NCBI GenBank assembly: GCA_963576565.1
Contig: OY755040.1
Span: forward strand, 21,621,543-21,685,542
Origin: Aspidapion aeneum
Lineage: Eukaryota > Arthropoda > Insecta > Coleoptera > Brentidae
DNA: 64,000 bases
Direction: 5' to 3'
The notes beneath the pieces are model-generated. The model was not told where the DNA came from. It saw nothing but the letters and a program-made list of their open reading frames with translations, and did not search any database. Positions 1-10,915 of this stretch are shown piece after piece (positions within the stretch are counted from its first letter, which is position 1; the number at the start of each line of letters is the position of its first letter). The translations under genes were made by a program, and so were the position numbers.

Positions 1-287
1 TTTACCCTTGTAAACGAAAGCACACCCTTAAAGTTGCAGATGACAAATTGAAAAGTAAAAAAAAATGTTTGCTAAACTAGTTTCGAACGGAATATAGTTG
101 TGTCCGACAAGAAATACTTATTTGCATATAACAACTAGTGTACCTACAAGTAATATAGCCCCCGTGCCCAAACTAGACAACAGCGCTGCCACCGTTATTT
201 GAAAGCCCGCAAAAACATAGGGAAACAATGCATTTTTGCCGCCTTTCAAGTAACGGGGGCAAAGCGGCGTTACTAAAGAAGTAGTGC

Positions 288-404
288 AGGCCTTACATCC
301 GAGATTCAAGCGGTATGCTGCATTTAATGATTGAATCAACACACTTGGTATTTATGGATAGACATCAGACTCGCCCGAACATTTTACGAAAGGGAACTAT
401 CCCC
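288..404. repeat. Dispersed repeat, copy 1
   Basis: This stretch is closely matched by 30768-30872, in the same orientation. Both begin near CATCCGAGATTCAAGCG and run through a shared ACATTTTACGAAAGGG block. No coding potential is seen. The nearby stretch 200-280, with a purine/pyrimidine-rich GCCGCCTTT box, also resembles 43060-43125. I read both as fragments of unclassified interspersed repeats. Confidence 0.7.
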
Positions 405-693
405 ACAACCCTGACCAAACTTCTTTATGTTCAATTCAGCACTGTGCCTAAAAAGTCATTTACAGCCGTAATAGCCAAGTTCATTTTGATCTCACTTTTA
501 TCTCAATTCTTTTTACGGAATGTCATTTTCGCGTACTTGGCTTTTTTTACATGAAATGTTTTTGTTATAATTTCACTCATTTTTTAAAGAAATTGGATAA
601 TATTTAATTTTTAAAGTAGTAAAATATGCGGAATATTGTTCAAAACTTTTGCAATTCCTTACTGAAAATGTTAAGGTTTTTTAATTTTTTCCC

Positions 694-1120
694 ACGGTTT
701 TATCATAGTTCCTACCAGCCTTCCAACGCTCAGCTCTCTAGCGTTTCTGAAAGTGGACAATGTTACTTTTACATAACTTTACATTTTTTCCTATAAATTT
801 ATCATAGTTCCTCCAATGGTCAGCTCTCTAGCGTTTCTGGAAATGGGTAATGTTACTTTTACATAACTTTACATTTATAGGGGAGGAGAGTAAATGAAAA
901 TTTTGGGGTTTTTAAATTTTTTTGTATAGTTTTATCATAGTTCCTATCAGTCTGCCAGAGCTCAGTCTAGCATTTGTTTTACTTAACTTTACATGTATAG
1001 GGGAGGGGAGCGAATTAGAATTTTGGGGTTTTTTGATTTTTTCCAGGGGTTTGGTCATAATTTCTATCAGTCTGCCAAATTTCAGCTTTGTACCATATCT
1101 GGAAGTACAGTAAAATGTTG
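694..1120. repeat. Four-copy tandem repeat, about 110 bp unit
   Basis: Imperfect direct repeats, each starting near TTTATCATAGTTCCT (about 698, 800, 922 and 1048; the last reads TTGGTCATAATTTCT). Units also share a CAGCTCTCTAGCGTTTCTG block or a decayed form of it, and ACATAACTTTACAT. Short frames in both directions here are by-products of the repeat. 1-287 and 405-693 hold no gene I can support. Confidence 0.75.
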
Positions 1121-1189
1121 ATGATCTATACATGAGTCAGTGAGTGAGTGAGTGGCAATTTCGACGTTTTTTGAAATTTCGTAACTACT

Positions 1190-2514
1190 CTAACAGGCGG
1201 CTGGTGTGACAGTGGTACTGTGAACTCAAGTGGCCAAGGCTTAAAAGTTGCGAGCTACCAATTTATGCAACTATTTGAAAATTGATAAAATTATTAAAAG
1301 TTACTATATGTTATTAAATTTACACGATCTCGAGAGGGAATTTGATGATTCTTGGAGGAAGTTTTATGCTATAAACGTTTTTCTCAAATGTATATACAAT
1401 GTAGGAAAATCATACACACCTTTTCAATTTTCTTCCCGAAACTTCACATTATCATTTCTTATATTTATTAATTGAATATCAAATTTTTTTGTACTATTAA
1501 CCTATTGTATTCAAATATTTACACTTCTTAAACTTTTAGGTTTTATAAACCTTTTGTATGTTTGTTGTATTTATTTATCAACATTTTAAACGTTGATTGA
1601 ATAGGTGAAACTATTCAATCAACTGTTTAATTTACTTAATACTACTGTTTAGGTTTGGGATATATTATTGATTAAAAATGCCGATTTTAGGGCAACGAAT
1701 GATTTGTATTTTGATGTTAAAAAAACCATAAAACAATTAAAAACATTATTTCAAAACACTGGAAACAGTAATAATTAAAAGCTTTAAAATTAATAAACTC
1801 CAAAAGACTAAAATAATTATAAATAATAAAGCTAACAGTTTTATATAAAATTAAAATAACTGATAAATTTCACCTGTTGAAAAAAATACCCCCTTAAGAA
1901 GTGTGAACGAGAGAAAAACGAACCAAGCGAAGCCCAACTAAAGAATGTTTGCTACAACGACTTTCGAAAGTTTCAGTCACTCTGCTATATAGGTGTTCTT
2001 AGCTTGCCGCTGGCTGATTGGTCTAAAATCTAAGCTTTATTTAACGGTTTTCTTGTCCAAGACAAGCCACCCTGCTCTACAGACATTCTTGGCTTGCCGT
2101 TGTCGTGGTTTGAAACTTAAGCTCTCTTGCATTGGCGAGAAAGACAAAGAGACAAAATACCACCGCCATTCATAGATGCGTGGACTCAGAAAATCGATAA
2201 AGTTAAAATTACACAGTGTGTTTTTTAAAGGTTGAAAATAGTTTAACAAATTTGTTTCCAGTTACAGAATAAAAATTATTTTGATGTTAGTGGCTTAAAG
2301 GACATATTAGCCGAATACAACTTTTATTAAAATACAGCGAACCTGAAAACATGCCAAAAAACAAGTTGCCGGTGTTGCCATAAATGTTACTTAATCTTTA
2401 CCTAGTCTTGCATATAATTAATGCTTGTTGATGTCAAAAACAATATTTAATTAAAAATCTTTAAAAACTTATAAATGGCAAAAATACCATTTATATTCAA
2501 ATCCCGTTTTGTTA
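1190..2514. repeat. Long direct repeat, copy 1 (partner 7797-9525)
   Basis: About 1.3 kb starting near AACAGGCGGC and ending near ATTCAAATCCCGTTTTG is repeated in the same order at 7797-9525 with scattered substitutions and small indels. A perfect 13-bp hairpin (arms 1592-1604 and 1611-1623, loop GTGAAA) lies inside; the other copy has a weakened version. No intact ORF is shared, so this looks like a non-autonomous element or segmental duplication. 2515-2904 holds nothing I recognise. Confidence 0.8.
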
Positions 2515-2904
2515 CACTACTTTACTACTTTATGGAAGTCCATGAAAGGAGGGGTTGTTAACTCCATGAAGATCTACGACTGTGCAAAGTTTGAGATTCG
2601 TAGGTCATTCTGTGCGTGTTAGTGTTAGATAGGTCAAATATCGGCTGAAATGTTTCAAGAAAAGATGGTACGGCACGCGAACTTGGCGAGGCACTGCCGT
2701 GTTCGCAGATCCGAATGACGTTTTTCTTATAAAATAATTGATGTTCCAGATTTGCAAAAATACCTTTTAAGCCCTAGTAAGATCGCTGCTGTGCCAGGTA
2801 GGTATCTCCCCTAATCAATATGCAAACGGACTACTATCAATAAACAGAAATATCTATGCTATGATCTTGTATGCAGACGGTCTATCGGCGCAATAGAACT
2901 TCAA

Positions 2905-3153
2905 CAGTGGCGGATCCAAGGGGGACCAGAGGGCCCCCCCTCCCTTCCAGACATATACCTTATTTTTTAGTTTAGTAGCATCACTTATTTAAAATTTATC
3001 ACAAATTCTACTTGTTTTCAAAAAATTTCGCCTGCGGCGCCATAAATCTCCTTTAGATAGTAAATTTCACACCTTAAATTTATCAAAAATCGATGATTTT
3101 GATGTTTACTGCTACTTTGGCCCCTCCCCCCGGAAATCCTGGATCCGCCACTG
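2905..3153. mobile_element. hAT-type MITE with 8-bp target duplication
   Basis: A 249-bp non-coding element. It starts CAGTGGCGGATCCAAGGGGG and ends with the near-complement (AATCCTGGATCCGCCACTG). It is flanked by AACTTCAA (2897-2904) and AACCTCAA (3154-3161), an 8-bp duplication with one mismatch. CAGTGG ends with an 8-bp duplication are typical of the hAT superfamily. The interior is AT-rich with C/G runs next to the termini. Confidence 0.8.
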
Positions 3154-3161
3154 AACCTCAA

Positions 3162-5189
3162 TCTACTATGTCTAGGTGGGCAGCACAGAACTTAAAACCA
3201 ATGACAGAATTGTCATTTAAATATATTAAACACTTTCTTAGATATAAAGAACATTATTTACTTATCGAGATCCGAGATCTTATAAATATGTGCAATCTCT
3301 TATAAATATGTGCAATCACATGTTGACTCACAGCTTAGGCTGAAATTCTTTTTGATGGTAACGTCACGTAGAGTCACGGTTTATGATTATTTGATTTTTT
3401 TTTTAATGAAGCCGGTTTTGAGATTATTTTTAATATAATTCTGTCAAACAATTATAAATGTATTAATCCTTAATTTTTCAGAACCGCTTTATAAGCTTAC
3501 ACAAAAATTGAATTTAGCGCAGAAAGGAATGTGTTGGTTTCGTGGCGGAAATTAATGAACCTATTTGTTTGTACTTGGCACACTTTTAAAACTTAATATA
3601 GTTATTTACATGTGTTTACACAAATTACAACATCAAAAACTTATTTTTTTTGTGGTATGATTTTGTTTTAAAAAGATTAACGTAGTTTTGGAAAAAATCA
3701 TTAAAAAACTGAAAATGTTTTACAATACAAATCAACAAATAAATAAATAGATGTCATGTCAAAGTCAAATTCATGTCAAATCTAACAGGTGTGCAGTATA
3801 TGGCGGGAAATTTAAATTTAAAATAAGGAATGCGGAATCTTTTTATCTTTTAGTCATATTTCATCCTTATAAAAGTTTGGTGAAATATCGGGATAGCGTC
3901 CGGGAATATTTTGCTTAAAAAATTCGTGACAATCTGTCGCGAAAATCTGTAGTGCCATTTAAAAAATATCACAAATAAACTTCTATCTTCTTTAAGACCC
4001 AATGCAAAAATCAGCCCAGGATAACAGCTGACTTTTTTAGGGTCGTGTCCTACATTTTTTTGTTGGCTTTGGTTTCAGCAATAATTTTCTCTAGATCTAA
4101 CGATTTTTAATAACGATTTGGCACCAAGGCGTGTTTATTGGCCATTTTATGTTAAATTATGCTGGTGCTTTTTTAAATAGCTGAAAGTTTGTGAAGTTGA
4201 TTAGGCAAATCATTTAAAAATAAAAATGACATGAATACCACCTGCTTAGTACCTTAACAAATAATACCTACAGTCAACCACCCCCCGTTAAGGCGAGTTT
4301 AGTGAATTTTAAGATAACATTAAAAAAGTGGGAGAGAGTACAATGCCTCTATTTTTTTTCAAAGGGTACATTTTAAAAGCCGGACCAAATCTTTGTATAT
4401 TATGCTCTTGTCGTCTATAAAGACAGGGGTCGGGAACGAGTCAAAAGTTAGAAGAAAATGACAATAAAAACTAACTTTTGGGTATTTTTAGGGATAGCAT
4501 TATTAAACACCAATACTGACTTTCTCATGTTTTTGTGGTTTTATGTTTTATTTTGTAATAATTCACGTTTTTTGTTTGATAAAAACTAAAACTACAACAC
4601 TTCACTACTTTTGAATTCTTACTGCGTCCATATATGCAATTTCCTATTGTACCTATTACCTACCTACCTACATACATTATTACAACCTATATCATTATTG
4701 TTGAGACAACTTTTTGCGACTTTTTTTCGTTGGCCTATGCTATTTGTTATGGTAAACAGCTGATTACTATCAAAAAGTTATCTCAAAAATTATGATATGG
4801 AGTTTACCTATTATAAAAATTTGAAAAAGATGATTTTTTTAGATTTTTTTTATGTCATATTTTTTTATAATATTTCATTTTATTATTTGACCAAAATTAC
4901 ATTAGAAAATGACACAACAGAAATGATTCATAAAAATTTTTATCCATCAGCGTGAACTCTTGGATCAACTCTATAAACTTAAATATTTTTCACTATGTTC
5001 CCAAGAAAGACTGTCAGAGAAACCTAGTAAAAGGGCTGCTGCTCTTAGCGAGGTCGTCAAGCCTCCTAAACCAGGGAAAACCACCTAGCAGGAGATACAA
5101 TAAGCTAAATAGCTGCAGTGTCGGGGACTCCCAAAACCTATTCTTGCTGGCAAAACTAATCAATCAATCAATCAATCCTAAGGAATGTA
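3162..5189. other. No gene recognised
   Basis: AT-rich DNA with many stops in all frames. The only notable structure is a short (AATC)n run near 5158-5177. A frame at 4952-5194 shows no domain. Confidence 0.5.
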
Positions 5190-7640
5190 CGTAATGAAGA
5201 CATTCTTCTAAATGTTTGATCAACTCGTGAATTTTTACAGTTTGCGAAACTTCTGTTGCTAGATTTTTTTTTAATTCTGCTTTATCCGGTTTTAAAGGAT
5301 TAAGGTCAGGTGTCTTTGATGAAAAGTACATTTGGATTTATTTGTTTAATGATTTATGGAATGATACGGGAAGCATCACTATCTGGGGGCTTTTCTCCTT
5401 AAGGGTATTTTTGGATAATAAAATGTCACTATTTTTCAGCAACATACGACAAGCGTTTCTCTCGAGTATTTCCCCATTATATTGCTTTACTATTAAATTG
5501 AATGTTTTCGGCCATGCCATCGCTTGCTTAATTTGCTACACACACACACACACAGGACACATTTCTTCAAGAAGCACAAGTCATTATCTTCAAAAATTTG
5601 CAAAATTTCACTGATTTCAAATTTTTTGTGACATTTTCATTCATGTTCTGTCTCTAAGTTGAAGTTTCTAAGTTCTTCCAATATAATAAAGCTGTATGGA
5701 CAAGGACAATTTGAGGTTGGTGTCCGTTTATAATGGGAAAAAGTTTGAAATCAGCGAGAAATTTGCAATAAATATTATTTATATTTGATAGCTCACAAAG
5801 TAAGTTTAAATTGTCATAGGTCCCTTTTATGTGATAAATTGAGCAAATTAGTATTAGTCTGTTGAAACTGGTAACCTTAAGTTGTTTTTCTTTGTGTTTA
5901 CTTTCCTCAGATCAACCATCTTTTTTTCTATCCTGCCTTAACCCCATCTGCCTTCAGCTTTACACTGAAAAGAGCAATAATTTTTCTGTCCATTATAATC
6001 TTTTCCAGTAAAGTTTTTGCATCCGAATAAACAACTGATCTTTTACGTTTCTTAGCTGCACCATCGGCATCAAAATAACGTTCTTCAAGCTTATAATATT
6101 TTGCTAAGATTCGTAATATACGTAATGGAGGCATTCTTCTAATTCTTTCATCAACTCGTGAATTTTTAAAGTTTGCAAAACTTCTGTTGCTGGAAACATT
6201 TTTTTTTTAATTCTACCATATCCGTTTTTAAGAATTGAGGTCAGGTGTCTTTGATAAAAAGTACCTTTGGATTTATTTGTTTAATGATTTATGGAATGAA
6301 ACAAAAGGCATCACTATCAGGGGGCTTTTCTCTTTAAGGATATCTTTGGATAATAAAATGTCACTATTTTTCAGCAACATACGGCAAGCGTTGCCCTCGA
6401 GTATTTTTCCAAGATACTGCTTGGAAATTAAATTCAATGTTTCGGGCCATTCTAACGCTTGCCCCCTTCCCAATACAGGTACCAAAACATTCCAGAAGAC
6501 GTGGTTTACTACGCCTTTCATTATCTGTAATTCTGGAAGGACACATTTCTTCGAGACGCACAAGTTATCATCTTCAAAAATTTGCAAAATTTGACTTGTT
6601 TTTTGTCTTTATGACACATATTTTTCTGAGGTCGCCGTAAGTTTTTCATTCATGATCTGTCTCGAAGTTAAAATTTCTAAGTTGTTCCAATATAATGAAG
6701 CAGTATGGACCAGGACCATTTGAGGTCGCTGTTTGCTGTCCATTTATAATAAGCAACAGTTTGAAATCGGCGACAAATTTGCAATAAATAGTATAAAGAA
6801 ACTTTAAGTTGTCATAGGTCTCTTTTATCTCATAAACTATGCAAATTAGTCTCTTGATACTGGTATCCTTAAATTGTTTTTCTTGGTGCTTATTTTCCTC
6901 AGGCCAACCATCTATTTTTCTATCTTGCCTTCACCCCCCATCTGCCATTAGTTTTACACTGAAACTAGCAATAATTTTTCTGTCCATTATAATCTTTTGT
7001 AGTAATGTTTCGGCATCCGAATCTTTTAAGTTTCTTAGTTCAATGTTTTGAGCCATTCAAACGCTTGTTCTCTTCCCAAAACAGGTACCAAACCATTCCA
7101 GAAGACTTGATTTAGTATGTTTTGCATTATATGTAATTCTTCAAGGACACATTTCTTCAAGACGCACAAGTTATTATCTTCAAAAATTTGCAAAATTTGA
7201 CTGATTTCAAATTTTTTGTGACATTTTCTGAGGTGGCCGTAAGTTTTTCATTCATGTTCTGTCTCTAAGTTCTTTCAATATAATAAAGCAGTATAGACAA
7301 GGAAAATTTGAGGTTGCGGTTTGCTGTCCGTTTATAATGTGAAAATGTTTGAAATCAGCGACAAATTTGCAATAAATATTATTTATATTTGATAGCTCAA
7401 AAAGTAACTTTAAGTTGTCATAGGTCTCTTTTATGTAATAAATTGTGCAAATTAGTATTAGTCTGTTGACACTGGTATCCTTAAATTGTTTTTCTTGGTG
7501 TTTACTTTCCTCAGGCCAACCATTTTTTTTTATCTTGCCTTGACCCCCATCTGCCATTAGCTTTACACTGAAACGAGCAATAATTTTTCTGTCCATTATA
7601 ATCTTTTCCAGTAAAGTTTTTGCATAAGCCTATAAAATTA
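5190..7640 (-). pseudogene. Triplicated decayed transposon ORF
   Basis: Three direct copies of one coding segment lie head to tail: about 5190-6125, 6126-7030 and 7037-7640. The third lacks the first part of the unit. On the minus strand each encodes the same peptides in broken frames: KTLLEKIIMDRKIIA.FSVKLMADG (7640-7550, 7020-6950, 6020-5940), then a segment ending NGQQTATS.FPCLYCF (7252-7400 best preserved), then VFWN.LVPVLGR and NACRMLLKNSDILLS. The paired cysteines and conserved order look transposase-like, but I cannot name the superfamily. All copies have stops or frameshifts. A (CA)n run lies at 5540-5553. Confidence 0.6.
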
Positions 7641-7796
7641 TGTATCCCATTTTACCCCTCTTTCCTCTACTGATTTTTCAAAAAAAAAATTGTTTTAAAA
7701 ACTATTTTTAAGATAAAAATTGAGCATCTTTTTGAAATAAATATTTAGATTAAAAAAATTACAAACGTGTTTGTAACATAAAAGGTTCTTACAAAA

Positions 7797-9525
7797 TTTC
7801 GTAACAGGCGGCCAGTGTGACAGTGGTACTGTCACCTCAAGTGGCCAAGGCTTAAATGTTGTAAGCTACCAACTTAGGCTACAACTTATATAAATTATAA
7901 AAAGATTAAATGTTACTATATGTTATTAAATTTACACGATCTCGAAAGGGAGGAAATAAGTTCTATAAACGTTTTTCTCAAATGTATAACCTATGTAGGA
8001 TACAAACACAACTTTTTCTGGGTATTACGCCACTAGTAAGGAAAAATTATTTTTAAAAATTATAAAAAACCACTGCGTTTCTCCTAGAAAAATAAAAATC
8101 ACTAATTTGTCAGTGGCTTTCTATAAAAATAAATAGTTGCCTAGTAAAACCTAAACCACTTTTCTTTCATCTTTTAATTGAATTTAAATACGCTACGTTT
8201 CGATTGCCAATCTACAATCGTTTTCAAGCTTTTTATTTATATTTTCTCTCAAAATCTTAAATGTTTCTTGTTCAAATATATTTTTTATTATTATATCGTT
8301 GACAAATTGTCAATATTTTATAATTTTTAAAAATAATTTTTCCTTACTAGTGGCGTAATACCCAGAAAAAGTTGTGTTTGTAAAATGAATCCGCCACAAA
8401 CATATAGATTTTATCTATGTAGGATAATCATACATACCTTTTCAATTTTCTTCTTGTAGCTTCACACCTTCACTTCTTATATTTATTAATTGAATATGAA
8501 CTTTTTACTACTATTAAGCTTTTGTATTCAAATATTTACACTTCTTAAACTTTTAGGTTTTATAAACCTTTCGTATATTTGTTGTAAATATATATATTTA
8601 TCAACATTTTAAACGTTGATTGAATTGGTGAAACCATTCAATCAACTGTTTAATTTACTTAATATTACTGTTTAGGTTTGGGATATATTGTTGAAGAAAA
8701 ATGCCGATTTTAGGGCAACTAATGGTTTGTATTTTGATGTTAAAAAAACCATAAAACAGATAAAAACATTATTTCAAAACACTGGAAACAGTAATAATTA
8801 AAAGTTTTAAAATTAATAAACTCCAAAAGAAAAGACTAAAATAATTATGAATAATAAAGTTAGCAGTTTTATACAATGTTAAAATAATTGAAAAATTTCC
8901 CCAGTTGAAATAAAACCCCCCTTAAGAGGTGTGAATGAAAGCGTAACGTACCAAGCGAAGCGTAACTAAAGAGTGATCTCCCTCCCGACTTTCGAAAGTT
9001 TCAGTACCCTGCTCTCTAGACATTCTTAGCTTGCCGCTAGCTGATTGGTCTAAATCTAAGCTTTCTTTAACGGATTTCTTCCACCACTCTGCTCTACAGA
9101 CATTCTTGGTTGCCGTGGTCTGAAACTTAAGCTCCCTCGCATTGGCGAGAAAGACAAAGAGACAAAATACCACCGCAATTCAAAGATGCGTGGACTCAGA
9201 AAATCGGTAAAGTTAAAATCATACAGTGTGTTTCTTAAAAGTTGAAAATAGTTTAGTTAATTTGTTTTCAGTTACAAAATATGAATTATTTTGATGTTAG
9301 TGGCTCAAATGACATATTAGCCGAATACAACTTTTATTAAAATACAGCGAACCTGAAAATAATGCCCAAAAACTAGACGCCGGATTTGCCATAAATTTTA
9401 CTTAATCTTAACCTAGTCTTGCATATAATTAATGCTTGTTGATGTCAAAACAATATTTAATTAAAAATCTTTAAAAACTTATAAATGGCAAACATACCAT
9501 TTATATTCAAATCCCATTTTGTTAC
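7797..9525. repeat. Long direct repeat, copy 2 (partner 1190-2514)
   Basis: Second copy of the 1.3-kb repeat. It is longer because of a 413-bp insertion at 8002-8414 that copy 1 lacks. Sequence before and after the insertion is collinear with 1190-2514. Confidence 0.8.
8002..8414. mobile_element. Insertion with 60-bp perfect inverted repeat and 11-bp target duplication
   Basis: The copy without the insertion (near 1400) shows the pre-insertion state. CTATGTAGGAT occurs at both flanks (7991-8001 and 8415-8425). Arms 8002-8061 and 8322-8381 are perfect reverse complements, but the right side carries an extra 33-nt tail (8382-8414), so the element is asymmetric. Related copies lie at 29054-29400 and 32460-32560. 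On the minus strand near 8231-8190 a CGATTG...CAATCGAAAC block resembles a decayed hammerhead stem II/core, but the CUGANGA box is broken. The 11-bp duplication suggests retrotransposition rather than cut-and-paste. Confidence 0.7.
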
Positions 9526-10390
9526 AATTTCGTGAAAAAAAAATGTGGAAGATAAAAATCAACAAAGGAGTAAACGGGTCTTTTCAATTTTTCTGGTAAA
9601 ATTTTAGATTATGTATGACCTATTTGTTACCTATAACTTTTTTATTTACCCTTTTCGATAGGAAGTCTAGTTTGTCTGAAAACCGTGAAAAACCATTATC
9701 TACTCATAAAAGTTTACCCCATTTCACCCTAATAACACAGATCGAGCCACAAGATATAAATAGTTCCCCTCCTCTATTATCTATAATTAGTTCTATGATG
9801 GGTCCTAGGTACTCTACCGTTCCAACAAGACCTACGGGAAATATAAATGCAAACAGCACACGTATATATACACAGTTAGTCCGCTTTCGTCCTACTTCCT
9901 TGTCACATTCATACATAAAATATACGAAAGGGAATGTTCGCTAAGGTCGCGACCGCCACCACATAAATTACAAATGTCCAGAACGAATATGAAAATCTTT
10001 TCTTGTCGGTCGGCGATTTACTAGTGCAACTACATGGAAAAGTTAGCCATTTCATTTTGAGGGGTGCATAAAGTGGGGTACTCATTAGCGAACCCCGAGC
10101 TTCGAGCAACGATCGGTATTTGCTAGTATGGACGCTGGTATAGTTTTGACAAAGTCACTTGAATAACTGCCAATACGGGGTTCTATCGATTTCATGAAAT
10201 TTTGCTTCATTCTGCCCTTCAGAAGTTATCCAAATTCATATAAAATCTTCCTGGTATAGTTTCAACCTTACCGACAGAGAAAAGGCGCGGCTCTTTGCGG
10301 TCCGACCACAAAGTATTTGTTTTCCGACCGACCGAGCCCAGGTGGTTGGACGGCACCTGATTGGCAGATTTTTTTGAGATGCGCTTGTAA
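9526..10390. other. No gene recognised upstream of the LINE
   Basis: Two short frames occur (9615-9944 plus; 9909-10109 minus), neither with a recognisable domain. The GC content rises after about 10250, which may mark 5' sequence of the retrotransposon that follows, but I cannot place its 5' end. Confidence 0.4.
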
Positions 10391-10705
10391 TTGCTTCCAG
10401 GTGTTCTTTTCGGGTTAGTCGGCGCGCCTCCAACACCTACAACTGAATATGAATCTGTTTCGAACTCTGTAGATGAGGAAGAACAACAGTTGGAAGAAAT
10501 TGTTCAAGATTGCAAAAAAAACACACTTCAAAAAAGCACGATTTCAGATCAGGAAAAGAAGGAAGTGACGGACGCAATAGTGAGGGACACTAGAAATAGA
10601 ACCAAGTCATATAAGAACCAAACACCAACAGGTAGAGCAACCAGATCGGGATCTACCAGTGGCAATAATAATCTTTTGCATAAAAAAATTATTGTGAAAA
10701 AATAA
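10391..10705 (+). CDS. Possible C-terminal remnant of LINE ORF1
   Basis: An open frame of about 104 residues with no ATG at its start, ending 211 bp before the ATG of the reverse transcriptase ORF. It is acidic in the first half (DEEEQQLEEI) and basic, Ser/Thr-rich near the end (RATRSGSTSGNNN), as seen in tails of LINE nucleic-acid-binding proteins. No zinc knuckle or coiled coil is visible, so the domain-bearing part of ORF1 is missing or decayed. The link to ORF1 rests on position only. Confidence 0.4.
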   Translation: MLPGVLFGLVGAPPTPTTEYESVSNSVDEEEQQLEEIVQDCKKNTLQKSTISDQEKKEVTDAIVRDTRNRTKSYKNQTPTGRATRSGSTSGNNNLLHKKIIVKK

Positions 10706-10915
10706 ACTTTATTGGACCATTTTGTGCTGCTTTTTACTAGATCTTTTGCCTTAGTTATTGTTTTTTTTTCATGTATTTACAATTATATTTTTCTGTATAA
10801 ATTACAAAAATTCTCTTGGTGTTTTTATTTATTTGGGTATTTACTTTGTATTCAGTTTAAACTATTAATTTTTTTTTTAATTTTTATTTATTTATTAGTT
10901 TTCTTTTGGTCAAAG

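Noticed and set aside
5888..5920. CTGAGGA-like box on the minus strand (also near 6890 and 7500)
   Set aside because: No stem II, GAAA plus stem III, or UH cleavage site in the right order; not a hammerhead.
9615..9944. 109-residue plus-strand frame
   Set aside because: No domain, no similarity I recognise, overlapped by an equally long minus-strand frame.
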